A stretch of 64,000 nt of DNA from Opitutaceae bacterium BACL24 MAG-120322-bin51. Lineage in GTDB: Bacteria > Verrucomicrobiota > Verrucomicrobiia > Opitutales > Coraliomargaritaceae. The notes beneath the pieces are model-generated. The model did not search any database and was not told where the DNA came from. It saw only the letters and a program-made list of their open reading frames with translations. The translations under genes and the position numbers were made by a program. Numbering within the stretch: the first letter of the stretch is position 1; every line of letters starts with the position of its first letter. Of this stretch, positions 1-9,834 are shown piece by piece. The stretch spans positions 1 to 64,000 of the forward strand of contig CAJJBI010000002.1 in the NCBI GenBank assembly GCA_905182465.1, in the 5' to 3' direction.

Positions 1-53
1 TTTTGCGAGACCCTCTGGCTCCGTCCAGATTCAAGCAGAGGGCACTCTAAAAA

Positions 54-500
54 CTACCTAGTGAAATAAACCTCTGTGGGTGCTTGACCTGTGATTGTGT
101 AAATGCCGACGAGAAATCGATATTCTGGTATGTATTGCAACTCGTAATTGGAGCCATCGTAACCCTGATCCCGTAGGACAATTTTCAAGCTTAAATAATC
201 GTCCGCTTCTTTCAAGGTAGTCGATTCTACATTAATCGGTGTTGGATTAAAATACTTCGCGACCGCTTTACCCGATTCTACGGTAATTATCAATTTGTAA
301 GTACCGTCACTTCGCGTCCATTCGCCAGCAAACTGCTCCGCGCTAGCCTGCTCGTATGGACCGTGGTAGACGCGTGGCTCTGACTGGGAAGATAAATTGG
401 TCGTAGCGATTAAGAAGCAAGCGGTAAGAGTATTTAGGAGCATACAGTTCATGCTTGAGACACTAAAAACTGCATAAGATCTAGCAAGGGCTATCCACAT
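54..500 (-). CDS. Hypothetical exported protein
   Basis: I do not recognise this 148-residue protein. Its N-terminus is hydrophobic and signal-peptide-like; an inner Met at residue 18 (start at 449) gives an equally plausible secreted form. A Leu-Thr-Ala-Cys stretch near residue 28 could be read as a weak lipobox. The rest (from about residue 40) is soluble, with alternating polar and hydrophobic residues suggesting a small beta-rich domain. It is a single gene, separated from the next one on the same strand by about 80 bases. The call rests on frame length and the leader only. Confidence 0.55.
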   Translation of the reverse strand: MWIALARSYAVFSVSSMNCMLLNTLTACFLIATTNLSSQSEPRVYHGPYEQASAEQFAGEWTRSDGTYKLIITVESGKAVAKYFNPTPINVESTTLKEADDYLSLKIVLRDQGYDGSNYELQYIPEYRFLVGIYTITGQAPTEVYFTR

Positions 501-579
501 TTCAATTTCACCGCTCGGCGTGAGGTTCTTTGTGCACTCAGACTTACTGGAGATCGATTAGTCGGGTGCGTGTGACTCC

Positions 580-1782
580 CTACACTACAGCCGCACTCTT
601 ACCCGCAATAGTGCCCGTTACGAAGCACCCTTGCATCAAGAAACCACCCGTCGGTGCTTCCCAGTCGACCATCTCCCCTGTGCAATAGACGCCCGGTAGT
701 TTTTTAAGCATCAAATCTTCATTGAGATCGCTCCAAGCAACACCGCCTGAGGTGGAAATTGACTCCTCAATCGGCCTTGGTTCTGTCAATGGAATACGGC
801 AACACTTGACGGCATTGGCTAAGGCTTTCGCGTTATCGAACTCGCCATAATACTGCCGAATGATCGCACAGGCCGCTTCGCTCAGTTTCCAGCGCAGACC
901 TGCCTCTTTATAAAAATCTCGCCGTGCAGATTCCATCTTTGCAACGAGTCTCTCTTCAGTAAAGGTCGGCTTAAAATCTATTTCAATAGAAGGCTCATCC
1001 ATCTTGCGCAGTTCCGTCCCCAGCGTATAAATCGGTGTGCCCTCGAAGCCATATTTGGTCGGTAGCAGCTCTCCAGTCAGCGTAACTCCAGCTGCACTCA
1101 CTTTTAGGTTTTGCAATGCTTTACCTTCAATCAGTTCACGCGTCTCCTCCGTCCATTCACACTCCCAGCCACAATTGGCTGACTGCAAGGACACGACCTC
1201 GATTCCTTTAGCTTCAAGGATCGGCACCCAAGTCCCAGTTGAACCTGTCTGCGGCCAAGACGCGCCTCCCATCGCGAGGATCACAGCATCGTATATCACA
1301 CTCACAGGCTCGTCTCCTTGCATGAAATCAAGCTGCAGTATATTTCCCTGCTGCTCCAGACCCACCCATTGATGCTTCATCCGAAACTGCACACCCTTCT
1401 CACGCAGGCGCAACACCCACCGCCTCAATAGTGGTGCAGCCTTTTTTGAAAAGGGGAAAACCTTTCCATTAGGTGCAGCAAAAGTATCTACGCCGAGTCC
1501 TGATGCCCATTCAGATAAATGGTAATTATCAAACTCTTTTAAATAGCTGCGCCATCGATCCACAGGGAAATCGCGTCCTGAGTAATGGGCCAAGAAATCT
1601 TCAAAATCGGCACTATTTGTGAGATTCAGCCCGCTCTTACCCGCCACAAGAAACTTACGACCAACCGAGGGCTTCGCATCGTAAAGGGTCACAGCAGCAC
1701 CCATTCCCACAGCTACCTCCGCAGCACGTAGCCCGGCAGGGCCACCACCTATGATTGCTATCTTACGTTGCACGACATCCAT
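580..1782 (-). CDS. TIGR03862-type NAD(P)/FAD-dependent flavoprotein
   Basis: The N-terminus is a Rossmann FAD-binding fold with the glycine motif [12 protein letters not shown] just after the start, followed by the [10 protein letters not shown] segment typical of the HI0933/TIGR03862 flavoproteins. The C-terminus carries the FAD-contacting GGFLMQGC segment. The frame is open up to 1818, but the Met at 1782 places the FAD motif at the usual distance from the N-terminus, so I prefer it. The family is widespread and its substrate is unknown. A second, more distant member (HI0933/YhiN type) lies at 41832-43091. It is followed on the same strand by a separate gene cluster and shows no obvious partner. 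Confidence 0.85.
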   Translation of the reverse strand: MDVVQRKIAIIGGGPAGLRAAEVAVGMGAAVTLYDAKPSVGRKFLVAGKSGLNLTNSADFEDFLAHYSGRDFPVDRWRSYLKEFDNYHLSEWASGLGVDTFAAPNGKVFPFSKKAAPLLRRWVLRLREKGVQFRMKHQWVGLEQQGNILQLDFMQGDEPVSVIYDAVILAMGGASWPQTGSTGTWVPILEAKGIEVVSLQSANCGWECEWTEETRELIEGKALQNLKVSAAGVTLTGELLPTKYGFEGTPIYTLGTELRKMDEPSIEIDFKPTFTEERLVAKMESARRDFYKEAGLRWKLSEAACAIIRQYYGEFDNAKALANAVKCCRIPLTEPRPIEESISTSGGVAWSDLNEDLMLKKLPGVYCTGEMVDWEAPTGGFLMQGCFVTGTIAGKSAAVV

Positions 1783-1893
1783 GCGTGAGAAAGCATGGAA
1801 GAACCGCTTGTCCCGCAATGTAAATCACAGCCTATTGAGTCGGTGATCGATCGTCATCGAAAAAATGAAAGCCGCGTTTATACAATCTAACAA

Positions 1894-2730
1894 CTAAGAC
1901 TTAAAACGCCGCCCCGCAAGCAGAGGACTACGCGTTTGCTTGGACTGCTTCCGGTTGAAACCAGGCCGGTAGTCTAGGACCGATTGGAAATCTTCTGGCA
2001 ACTCAGACGTGGCCGTAAACTTGCGCACCTTCCCCTTGAAATTATAATTCACAACAGTCTCACCAGAATGTAGCATCATCCGCTTTTTCTCAGTTCGCAT
2101 CGCCACTTCCTTATTAAAACTAAAGCTACCATAGGTGCGATCACCGACGATTGGTAGACCATGCGTTTTGCACTGCACACGCAACTGATGCGTGCGACCA
2201 GTAACGGGCAGCAACTTAATAAGTGTGATCGGAAAACCTCCAATAGGTGACTTGACTGTTTGATAGCGAGCCTTAGCGGGAACGACCTGCCCTTGCTTGA
2301 CGAGGCGATTACCTCGACGCACATCTTTCTTCAGATTATCGACCCATGCACCTGCGGGAGTCTTGGGTGTGCCACGCACAAGCGCGTAATAAATCTTCGC
2401 CACGCGATGCGTCGCAAATTCCTTCTTGATCGCTTGGCTGATCTCAAGGTTCAATCCAAGTAAGATGACTCCCGAAGTTGGTGAATCTAAGCGATTAATG
2501 AGCCATGCTCGACGAGACACACCAGCACCGTCTGTCCAATAATAACATTCCTCATCAAAATCGTAGTCAGCCACGAGTAAGGAGCGCCGATTATCTCCCG
2601 ATTCGTTTGGATGTGAAAGTGCGCCGAATGGCTTTTCCAAAGCAACAAGCCCGTCCCCGTTATGCGCAAGTAAATGTACTCCCGTATTTAGAGGCAATTG
2701 ATCGATCGGTGTATCTTCGGAGTCTAACAT
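1894..2730 (-). CDS. RluA-family RNA pseudouridine synthase
   Basis: A 278-residue cytoplasmic RNA-modifying enzyme that isomerises uridine to pseudouridine. It has the catalytic-Asp motif (INRLDSPTSGV, family consensus HRLDxxTSG) around residue 80 and the [10 protein letters not shown] motif around residue 178. No S4 domain is visible, so it resembles the single-domain RluA/TruC-like group. The His before Arg-Leu-Asp is replaced by Asn, a tolerated change in this family. The C-terminus is basic. The target RNA cannot be told from sequence. A related frameshifted gene is at 21840-22581. Confidence 0.85.
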   Translation of the reverse strand: MLDSEDTPIDQLPLNTGVHLLAHNGDGLVALEKPFGALSHPNESGDNRRSLLVADYDFDEECYYWTDGAGVSRRAWLINRLDSPTSGVILLGLNLEISQAIKKEFATHRVAKIYYALVRGTPKTPAGAWVDNLKKDVRRGNRLVKQGQVVPAKARYQTVKSPIGGFPITLIKLLPVTGRTHQLRVQCKTHGLPIVGDRTYGSFSFNKEVAMRTEKKRMMLHSGETVVNYNFKGKVRKFTATSELPEDFQSVLDYRPGFNRKQSKQTRSPLLAGRRFKS

Positions 2731-2837
2731 TCCTTAATTTCAATCCACATGATTGATGTTTTGATGAAAGCCTCAATACAGAATCAAAGAAATCGAAAAT
2801 GCGCGGCTGCTTTAACTGACACAGCTTACTCACACCC

Positions 2838-3962
2838 TCAACGGTAGTGAAAAACTACATGGAGCGTCCGCTGCTGTCCAAAAACTTGAACCATTTCCTT
2901 TGTCCAGGGTCGAAACGGGGATCGCTTAGTAATAGCAGTTTCACAAATAAAGGTAGCTATCTCACTGGCAGACGTCTGCACAGCCTTGACGCTTTCAACA
3001 CGGCCATCTGCATACAAAGTAAAGCGCACTTGCACGCGTGTTGACGTATCGATCGGCTGGAAGAACTCAATTTCTTGATACCAGCCTGTCTGAACGGCAG
3101 CGTAGAATTGCTGCTCATACTCGCCAAACTCGCTAAAAGTCGCGTCGATCGCAAGTGACCCACGGCGACTGGTCGAACCATGCGAGCGCATAAGTGGTCC
3201 TGCGATAAGTTCAGGCGCGAGTCGTGGCCTCGCCCGTGGAGTGGGTTGCGCTTCGAGTGAGCCACCCGCGCCATCACCGGCTTGTTCCACTTGCTCGGCC
3301 AAAGGCTGTGGGCGATAGACATTGATCGGGGCATCTGGATCGGTAACTTCGAAGACTTCGGGTGCTTCGCCCACGAGGTCAACGCGACTACCAGGACCTA
3401 GTTCAGAGGCAGCATCCTGTTGAATAAAATTAGGCGCAGGCAAGGGCTTCGCAAGTTGGGGCAGAACAAGTTCATTGGGCGCGCCCAGCTTACCTCCTTG
3501 GTCGCCCTCACCTTCACCAGGACGTGCGGCAGGTGCATAGACGCCAGGCTTAAGGGGCGGTGTTTGTTGTAGGCTACCTTGAAGTATTTTCTGCGAATCT
3601 TCCTCACCATCAACTTTGGGCTTATTTACGGCATCGGAAAGCGGACTACTATCAGCTGCCTGCTGAGCTCGGTAGGAATATTGATCCTTACGATCAGGCT
3701 CGTTCTCAGGAGCCTCGGGACTGGCCTCGACAAATCGTGCCTCCACTGGATCCACTAGACTGATTTCATAGACTTCTGCCTCCTTCTGCGCTTGATCAGT
3801 GTCGCCTTGATTCCGAGGCATTAGTTCCTCAGGCACGACTAGAATGACGCCAACATGCACGAAAAGAGTCGCCAAGACAGCCAATAGAGTCACCCAGCGA
3901 GACTCACGATCATTCGGTGCAAACAGGTTGGTCGGTAAAGGCTCTATAAGGATTTCGGACAC
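2838..3962 (-). CDS. TonB/TolA-like periplasm-spanning protein
   Basis: This 374-residue protein has a short cytoplasmic N-terminus, one membrane anchor at about residues 23-44, a long Pro/Glu/Ala-rich low-complexity stretch (about 60-250) and a compact C-terminal domain (about 265-374) resembling the TonB/TolA C-terminal fold, ending in a hydrophobic beta strand. The architecture is that of an energy-transducing or envelope-bridging protein. No exbB, exbD or tolQR genes are nearby, so the partner motor is unknown. It lies 24 bases downstream of maf on the same strand and may be cotranscribed with it. TonB-like is the safest name. Confidence 0.65.
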   Translation of the reverse strand: MSEILIEPLPTNLFAPNDRESRWVTLLAVLATLFVHVGVILVVPEELMPRNQGDTDQAQKEAEVYEISLVDPVEARFVEASPEAPENEPDRKDQYSYRAQQAADSSPLSDAVNKPKVDGEEDSQKILQGSLQQTPPLKPGVYAPAARPGEGEGDQGGKLGAPNELVLPQLAKPLPAPNFIQQDAASELGPGSRVDLVGEAPEVFEVTDPDAPINVYRPQPLAEQVEQAGDGAGGSLEAQPTPRARPRLAPELIAGPLMRSHGSTSRRGSLAIDATFSEFGEYEQQFYAAVQTGWYQEIEFFQPIDTSTRVQVRFTLYADGRVESVKAVQTSASEIATFICETAITKRSPFRPWTKEMVQVFGQQRTLHVVFHYR

Positions 3963-3986
3963 AATATAACACTCAGGTGAACTTAC

Positions 3987-4577
3987 TTAGTTCATGAAAT
4001 CGAAACCAAGTTCCTCCATGGTTAGAGCGAGCCTCTGGATTGGCAAGCCCATCACGTTTTCGACTGAACCTTCGACGGATTCGACAATCAACTCGCGACC
4101 AACTTGGATGCCATATGCGCCCGCCTTGTCCAAAGGGTCAACGAGTTGAAAATACTGATTAATCCGAGCGTCATCCAGCTTCTGAAAGCGCACTTGACTG
4201 CACTCGAAAAACACATGCGCCAAAGAACCTAACTTCCAATACAGAGCGACCGCAGTATACACGGTATGGGTACGTCCAGAAAGCATTTGAAGCATACAGC
4301 GTGCGTCTTCCATGTCGGTCGGCTTGCTAAGCACCTGCTCGCCGAGTGCTACAGTCGTATCTGAACCTAGCACGAGTGCATCTGGCTCTAAATCAGACAA
4401 GGTGCTGGCCTTCAATTTGGCATTTTCCATTACCATCTCCTCAGGCCCTGCGCTGCCCGAGTCATCCTCCTCCACATGCGTCGGACGAATTTCAAATCGC
4501 AAGCCCATACGGCGCATCAGCTCAGCCCTTCGCGGTGAAGCGGAAGCAAGGTAAAGTTGTTTTGGCTGTGTATCCAT
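3987..4577 (-). CDS. maf: Maf nucleotide pyrophosphatase
   Basis: A 196-residue Maf/YhdE-family protein. The first strand carries the signature [12 protein letters not shown] at residues 10-21. The later segments [17 protein letters not shown] and DKAGAYGIQ match the nucleotide-binding and catalytic region. Family members hydrolyse dTTP, UTP or modified nucleotides to monophosphates and have been linked to septum inhibition. Length is normal. It precedes the TonB-like gene by 24 bases. The exact subfamily (dTTP/UTP versus m7GTP) is not certain; the DKAGAYG segment favours the dTTP/UTP group. Confidence 0.9.
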   Translation of the reverse strand: MDTQPKQLYLASASPRRAELMRRMGLRFEIRPTHVEEDDSGSAGPEEMVMENAKLKASTLSDLEPDALVLGSDTTVALGEQVLSKPTDMEDARCMLQMLSGRTHTVYTAVALYWKLGSLAHVFFECSQVRFQKLDDARINQYFQLVDPLDKAGAYGIQVGRELIVESVEGSVENVMGLPIQRLALTMEELGFDFMN

Positions 4578-4894
4578 CAGTCTAAACCAACACCCATTGA
4601 GTCGATCTGCTCGGAGGTGTAAAGGCTATCATCTTAAGCGAAAAGAACCGTATGATAATCTGCGCATCGATCAAAGCGCAACACTTAGACGGCACGCGCT
4701 CCTTTGCTAACTCCGCTGAATCTAAAGATGCTAATAAGATCAAGCAGGAGACTTTAAAAATAGCGAATGTCTTGTATTCTCTAAACATAGAAAGTATTCC
4801 TAGGACTTGCGTGTCAGCAAGAATTACAACTAATTCTGCATGTCAGTCATTTGCCAGTAGCAGTTCAAGCAGTTGTTCAAAATCCGCACATTCT

Positions 4895-6544
4895 ATGAAA
4901 ATCGGTATCGCACAAATCAACACCACCGTCGGCGACCTTTCTGGTAACTCGCAACTCATAGTGAGTGCCTATAATTCCCTCGTCGCTGACGGGGCGGAAC
5001 TCATCCTATTCCCTGAACTCGCACTCTGTGGCTATCCACCGCGCGATTTACTCTTTAAATCACGTTTCGTCAGCGACATCAAAGACGCCCTTGAGTCCAT
5101 CGCCCGACAAATCGGCGAAGTTCCTGCCGTCATCGGTTACGTGCAAGATCGCGGTCCATCGATTACTGGGCGTCCCTTCTACAATGCGGCAGCATGGTGC
5201 GAATCAGGCAAGATCATCGCGGTCGGACGCAAGTCACTCTTACCAAGCTATGATGTCTTCGACGAAGAGCGCTACTTCGAACCAGCGGAAGGCCCCATGA
5301 TCTATGACTGGAAAGGAAAGAAGGTAGGCATTACAATTTGTGAAGACATCTGGACGCATCCCGACCTCCAGACCAGTCGACGCTATTGCACAGATCCTCT
5401 AGGTGAGCTTGCTCAGCAAAAGATCGACCTCCTCCTAAACCTCTCGGCCAGCCCGTGGCACGAGGGTAAAAACGAAGCCCGTGAACCACTGGTGCAAGAT
5501 GCTGCTGAGCGTTGTGCTTGCCCCGTAATTTATTGCAATGCGGTTGGTGGGAACGACGAACTCATCTTCGATGGTGGTAGCCTCGCCGTTACCCCCGAGC
5601 GCGGACTCGTCGCGGGACTCGCAGCCTTCCGCGCTGAGAACCACATCATCGACCTCGACAATCCAGTCGCTTACATCTCCGAACACTTCAACCCTAAGGG
5701 CAACACCGCTACACAGGACGCGCTCGTACTCGGCCTGCGCGATTACGCTTACAAGAGCGGCTTCAAGAAGGCCATCATCGGCCTGAGTGGCGGCATTGAC
5801 TCCGCAGTCGTCGCCGCCCTCGCCGCCGAAGCCTTCGGGGCAGACCAAGTCATCGGCATCGCCCTGCCCTCCGCAATTTCTAGCCAACACAGTCGCGACG
5901 ACGCCGCGGCGCTCGCCAAGAACCTTGGCATTGAATACCACGAGGTTGCCATCGCCGACACCGTGGCCTCCGCTGAGTCAGCTTTAGGGGATCTCTTCGC
6001 TGGACGTGCCACTGATGTGACCGAGGAAAACATACAAGCTCGCGCCCGCGGTCTCCTCCTCATGGCCATGTCGAATAAGTTCGGCGCCCTTCTCCTCACC
6101 ACCGGCAACAAGAGCGAAATAGCCGTCGGCTATTGCACACTTTACGGCGACATGTGCGGTGGTCTCGCCGTTATCTCCGATTTGCCTAAGATGAAAGTCT
6201 ACGCCCTAGCCCGTCATATGAATACCGCTGCGGGCCGTGAGCTCATTCCGGTCAACACAATCGAAAAGCCTCCCTCCGCCGAGCTACGCCCCGATCAAAA
6301 AGACGAAGACTCCTTGCCTCCTTATCCCGCGCTTGACGGCATCCTGAGACTCTACGTCGAGGAAGGTCTCTCTCGCGCCGAGATCGTCGAGAAAGGCTAC
6401 GAAGAGGCAGTCGTCGACGACATTGTCCGCAAAGTCGACCTCAACGAATACAAACGCAAACAAGCCGCCCCCGGCCTCAAAACCACTCCCTTAGCCTTCG
6501 GCGTGGGAAGGCGCATTCCCATCGTGCAGAAGTATGTGAGCTAG
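4895..6544 (+). CDS. nadE: Glutamine-dependent NAD+ synthetase
   Basis: Two-domain enzyme amidating nicotinic acid adenine dinucleotide to NAD with glutamine as ammonia donor. The N-terminal nitrilase-fold glutaminase has the Glu-Lys-Cys triad in [24 protein letters not shown] and GITICEDIW. The C-terminal synthetase has the ATP-pyrophosphatase P-loop [11 protein letters not shown] and the LLTTGNKSE segment. The frame is open from 4652, but the ATG at 4895 gives an N-terminus (MKIGIAQIN) exactly where the nitrilase fold begins; the upstream Ser-rich stretch looks untranslated. Length is 549 residues, normal for the short bacterial form. NadD for the same pathway is at 34205-34813. Confidence 0.95.
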   Translation: MKIGIAQINTTVGDLSGNSQLIVSAYNSLVADGAELILFPELALCGYPPRDLLFKSRFVSDIKDALESIARQIGEVPAVIGYVQDRGPSITGRPFYNAAAWCESGKIIAVGRKSLLPSYDVFDEERYFEPAEGPMIYDWKGKKVGITICEDIWTHPDLQTSRRYCTDPLGELAQQKIDLLLNLSASPWHEGKNEAREPLVQDAAERCACPVIYCNAVGGNDELIFDGGSLAVTPERGLVAGLAAFRAENHIIDLDNPVAYISEHFNPKGNTATQDALVLGLRDYAYKSGFKKAIIGLSGGIDSAVVAALAAEAFGADQVIGIALPSAISSQHSRDDAAALAKNLGIEYHEVAIADTVASAESALGDLFAGRATDVTEENIQARARGLLLMAMSNKFGALLLTTGNKSEIAVGYCTLYGDMCGGLAVISDLPKMKVYALARHMNTAAGRELIPVNTIEKPPSAELRPDQKDEDSLPPYPALDGILRLYVEEGLSRAEIVEKGYEEAVVDDIVRKVDLNEYKRKQAAPGLKTTPLAFGVGRRIPIVQKYVS

Positions 6545-6574
6545 TCGCTTCGCTCGAACATCGAACTTTCTCTT

Positions 6575-7852
6575 ATGAATTCATCCGAACAACTCTTCCA
6601 ACGCGCTCAGCAACTCATACCCGGCGGTGTGAACTCTCCTGTCCGTGCATTTCGTTCCGTCGGCGGTGCACCCTTCTTTACCAAGCGCGCGAACGGCGCC
6701 CACCTGACTACGGCCGACGACGTTGAACTCATTGACTTTGTCTGCACATGGGGCCCAGCTGTCCACGGGCATAACGATCCCGACATCCGCGAAGCCATCG
6801 CCACTGCCCTTAATGACGGCACCAGCTTCGGCACACCAAACCCCTACGAGGTCGAAATGGCCGAACGACTCGTTGAGATCGTGCCCTCTGTCGAGAAGGT
6901 GCGCATGTGCAACTCGGGCACCGAAGCGACCATGTCTGCCATCCGCCTGGCACGTGGTTACACGGGGCGCAACAAGATCATCAAGTTCGCAGGCTGCTAC
7001 CACGGCCATGTCGATTCACTGCTGGTTAAAGCAGGCTCTGGCGCGCTCACCCTAGGCAACCCCGACAGCGCTGGTATTCCCCCCAGTTTCGCTGCTGAAA
7101 CCATTGTAATCGATTACAATGACGCAGAAGGCGTTCGCGAAGCTTTTGCCAATGGAGGCGACGACATCGCGGCCATCATCGTCGAACCCTACCCCGCGAA
7201 CTGCGGAATGATTCTACCGGATGCGGGCTACCTTGAATTGCTCCGCAAACTCTGCACAAGGAACCAATCACTACTTATATTCGACGAAGTCATGACAGGT
7301 TTCCGTCTCGCCCTCGGTGGCGTGCAAGAGCGTGTCGGCATTACACCCGATCTCACCGCCTTGGGTAAAATAATCGGTGGAGGACTCCCCGTCGGAGCCT
7401 TAGGCGGCAAGGCTGAGATCATGGATTACCTTGCCCCACTAGGACCAGTCTATCAAGCGGGCACCCTGAGTGGTAATCCGCTTGCCATGGCTGCAGGCAT
7501 CGCATCTTTGAAAAAACTCAAAGACACCAATCCGTATCCGCTCTTCGAGAAAATGGGTGCGCAGATCCGCGACGCCCTACTAGAAGCTGCTCGAGAAAAA
7601 GGCTTAGCACTCCAAGTCCCACAAGTCGGCTCGATGTTTGCACTCTTCTTCGCTGAAAAACCCGTGCGTAATCTAGAAGATGCCACCACCAGTCAGACTG
7701 AGCATTTCAACCAGCTCTTCAAATATGCTCTCGATCATGGTGTCTACCTCCCCCCCTCCGCTTACGAGACTTGTTTTATCTCCACCGCCCACGACGGGGC
7801 TGATATTGAACAAGCCGCTGAAGTTTTGGCCGCCGGTATTCGATCAATTTAA
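6575..7852 (+). CDS. hemL: Glutamate-1-semialdehyde 2,1-aminomutase
   Basis: A 425-residue PLP enzyme of the C5 haem pathway, converting glutamate-1-semialdehyde to 5-aminolevulinate. The N-terminus has the family signature [11 protein letters not shown]. The middle shows the substrate-gating [16 protein letters not shown] region, and the PLP lysine lies in [14 protein letters not shown]. The end ([10 protein letters not shown]) is also typical. It starts 31 bases after nadE on the same strand with no Shine-Dalgarno sequence and may share a transcript with nadE and rpe. Length and motifs are complete, so I expect an active enzyme. Confidence 0.97.
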   Translation: MNSSEQLFQRAQQLIPGGVNSPVRAFRSVGGAPFFTKRANGAHLTTADDVELIDFVCTWGPAVHGHNDPDIREAIATALNDGTSFGTPNPYEVEMAERLVEIVPSVEKVRMCNSGTEATMSAIRLARGYTGRNKIIKFAGCYHGHVDSLLVKAGSGALTLGNPDSAGIPPSFAAETIVIDYNDAEGVREAFANGGDDIAAIIVEPYPANCGMILPDAGYLELLRKLCTRNQSLLIFDEVMTGFRLALGGVQERVGITPDLTALGKIIGGGLPVGALGGKAEIMDYLAPLGPVYQAGTLSGNPLAMAAGIASLKKLKDTNPYPLFEKMGAQIRDALLEAAREKGLALQVPQVGSMFALFFAEKPVRNLEDATTSQTEHFNQLFKYALDHGVYLPPSAYETCFISTAHDGADIEQAAEVLAAGIRSI

Positions 7853-7904
7853 CCAGTAAAAAAGCCAGTCTTGCCATCGAATCGATGGATTGTTGAATTA
7901 AAGT

Positions 7905-8564
7905 ATGCCTAGCCCACACGACACTTTACTCGCTCCATCTATCCTAGCGGGCGATCATGCAAATCTCCGCAGCAGCCTAAAAGTAATTGAAGAAGCGGGA
8001 CTGGAATGGGTGCACCTTGACATTATGGATGGACACTTCGTTCCCAACCTTAGTTTCGGTCCGCAAACGGTCAAAGCGATGCGTCCAGACTCGAAGCTAT
8101 TCTTCGATGTCCACTTGATGCTGGATAATCCACAGCTCTATATCGATGCCTTCCTCGATGCAGGTGCGGATCAAATCACAATCCACCTTGAGCCTGATTA
8201 TCCAGTCGCTGAAACCCTTGCCTACATCAAATCGAAAGGCTGCAAATGTGGCGTCGTCCTTAAGCCCGACACACCCGCAGAAGACGCAAAAGAATTCTTA
8301 CCGGCCTGCGACATTGTCTTGTTAATGACGGTAGAGCCTGGCTTCGGCGGGCAAAGCTTCCGACAGGATGTGCTTCCCAAAATCGAGCAATTTGACACTT
8401 GGCGAGCAGAGATGAGCTTGGACTATCGCCTAGAAATCGACGGTGGCGTGGACCTAGAGACAGCGCCACTATGCACAGCACGAGGCGCAGATACCATCGT
8501 GGCTGGCACGGCATTTTTTAAGGCAGCTGATCCATCGGCTTTTGTTGCAGCGGTCACCGCATAG
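7905..8564 (+). CDS. rpe: Ribulose-phosphate 3-epimerase
   Basis: A 219-residue TIM-barrel enzyme interconverting ribulose 5-phosphate and xylulose 5-phosphate in the pentose phosphate pathway. Diagnostic segments are APSILAGDHANL at the N-terminus, the metal-binding HLDIMDGHFVPNLSFGP, the FDVHLM strand, the phosphate-gripping loop TVEPGFGGQSF and the C-terminal DGGV...GADTIVAGTAFF. All catalytic Asp and metal-binding His positions appear present. It follows hemL by about 50 bases and faces the amidase gene tail to tail. Confidence 0.96.
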   Translation: MPSPHDTLLAPSILAGDHANLRSSLKVIEEAGLEWVHLDIMDGHFVPNLSFGPQTVKAMRPDSKLFFDVHLMLDNPQLYIDAFLDAGADQITIHLEPDYPVAETLAYIKSKGCKCGVVLKPDTPAEDAKEFLPACDIVLLMTVEPGFGGQSFRQDVLPKIEQFDTWRAEMSLDYRLEIDGGVDLETAPLCTARGADTIVAGTAFFKAADPSAFVAAVTA

Positions 8565-8625
8565 AGCTTCCACACGAGTCGGAGTCCCAGCATTAGACGG
8601 GTTCAACTCTAACAAATCCGTCTTA

Positions 8626-9420
8626 CTAATCAAAGACATCCGTCCGACGATCATCCCACGCGCTGAGCTCTTTGCGGACTTTGCTTACACTTGAAAGATC
8701 AATCTCCACCTGGAGCAGGCATTCGTCTTCATTCGCTTCAGCTACGATCTCTCCCCATGGGTCGACCACCATTGAGTGTCCAAAATAGTGGGTCTCCCCC
8801 ACACCGCTCCCATGGTCTTCGACCCCAGATTGATTCGCCGCGATGAAGTAAGTTTGATTCTCGATAGCGCGCGCGCAGACTAACTTCCGCCAATGCTCTA
8901 GGCGTGGGTGCGGGAAGGCGGCAGGTAAAATATGTAGCAAAGCGCCAGCCTTAGTGTTCTGCCGGAAAAGCTCGGGAAAACGAAGGTCATAGCAGATCGA
9001 TGCACCCATCTTACCGTATGCAGTATCAAATACGACACATTCATTTCCTGCTTCGACATGACGTTCTTCGTGAAATAGCGTGAACAGGTGCATCTTTCGA
9101 TAACGAGCCAAGAGTGAACCTTTGGCGTCGATATAATGAAAGCAGTTGGCAGCATTACCTAATTCCGTCCTTTCTAAAAAGGATCCGCAGATGGCTATCC
9201 CCTGTTCCTGCGCAATGCCTTTGAGCTCTGCGATTGAAGCGGACGCATCCGCTAAGTGTTCGCGATTAGACGCCCAATCGAAACCCGTCGTGCACATCTC
9301 AGGTAAGCACAGTATCTCAGCTCCAAAGGATGCCGCTTCTGCACTCAGCTCGGAGATTCGTGCTAAATTAGCAGTAGCGTCGCCGCGTATGACGGCGAAC
9401 TGTGCAATAGAAATTTTCAT
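8626..9420 (-). CDS. Carbon-nitrogen hydrolase (nitrilase family, omega-amidase-like)
   Basis: A 264-residue nitrilase-superfamily amidase with the full Glu-Lys-Cys triad: Glu in LCLPEMCTTGF (about residue 42), Lys in YRKMHLF (about 108) and Cys in GASICYDLRFPELFR (about 143). The overall pattern is closest to omega-amidase / YafV-type enzymes that hydrolyse 2-oxoglutaramate and similar small amides. Cytoplasmic, no signal peptide. It lies 24 bases downstream of the VF530 gene on the same strand. The precise substrate is inferred from family only. Confidence 0.85.
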   Translation of the reverse strand: MKISIAQFAVIRGDATANLARISELSAEAASFGAEILCLPEMCTTGFDWASNREHLADASASIAELKGIAQEQGIAICGSFLERTELGNAANCFHYIDAKGSLLARYRKMHLFTLFHEERHVEAGNECVVFDTAYGKMGASICYDLRFPELFRQNTKAGALLHILPAAFPHPRLEHWRKLVCARAIENQTYFIAANQSGVEDHGSGVGETHYFGHSMVVDPWGEIVAEANEDECLLQVEIDLSSVSKVRKELSAWDDRRTDVFD

Positions 9421-9444
9421 TTATAGATTCTAGGAGACTGAGCA

Positions 9445-9699
9445 CTAATTATTCGACGTGCCCGCATCTTCCTCTCCGTAATGATCAAGTGAGTAGACAA
9501 ACAAGTCTTCCACCTTCTTTCGTGCCCAAGGGGTCCTGCGGAGGAACTTGAGGCTAGATTTGATCGAAGGTTCGTGAGTGAAGCAGCGAACATCAATCCG
9601 CTCGGCCAAGCCGTCCCACCCGTAGAAATCTTGCAAGCTAAGCACGATCTTCTCAAGTGTCATGCCGTGGAGCGGGTTGTTGATTTGTTCTTCAGCCAT
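9445..9699 (-). CDS. VF530-family (DUF2132) small protein
   Basis: An 84-residue protein carrying nearly the full VF530 signature: [44 protein letters not shown]. The family is a conserved small helical fold reported to be DNA-binding-like; its function is not established. The C-terminus (after about residue 72) is acidic and variable. It sits immediately upstream of the amidase gene and is probably cotranscribed with it. Confidence 0.9.
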   Translation of the reverse strand: MAEEQINNPLHGMTLEKIVLSLQDFYGWDGLAERIDVRCFTHEPSIKSSLKFLRRTPWARKKVEDLFVYSLDHYGEEDAGTSNN

Positions 9700-9834
9700 G
9701 TTTTTAGAATTACTTATAGCTTTGGAAGCTTACACATCATCGCAAGTAACTTCACACCCAAGAATTCGCCTGCACTTGTGCGCTAGCACCCAGAAGGAAA
9801 AGAGTTAATATCCATCGGCTTGATTTCATAATAA

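Noticed and set aside
5435-5941. 168-codon minus-strand ORF inside nadE
   Set aside because: It is a frame shadow of the well-supported nadE gene on the other strand; its Val/Asp/Gly-rich sequence is typical of antisense frames.
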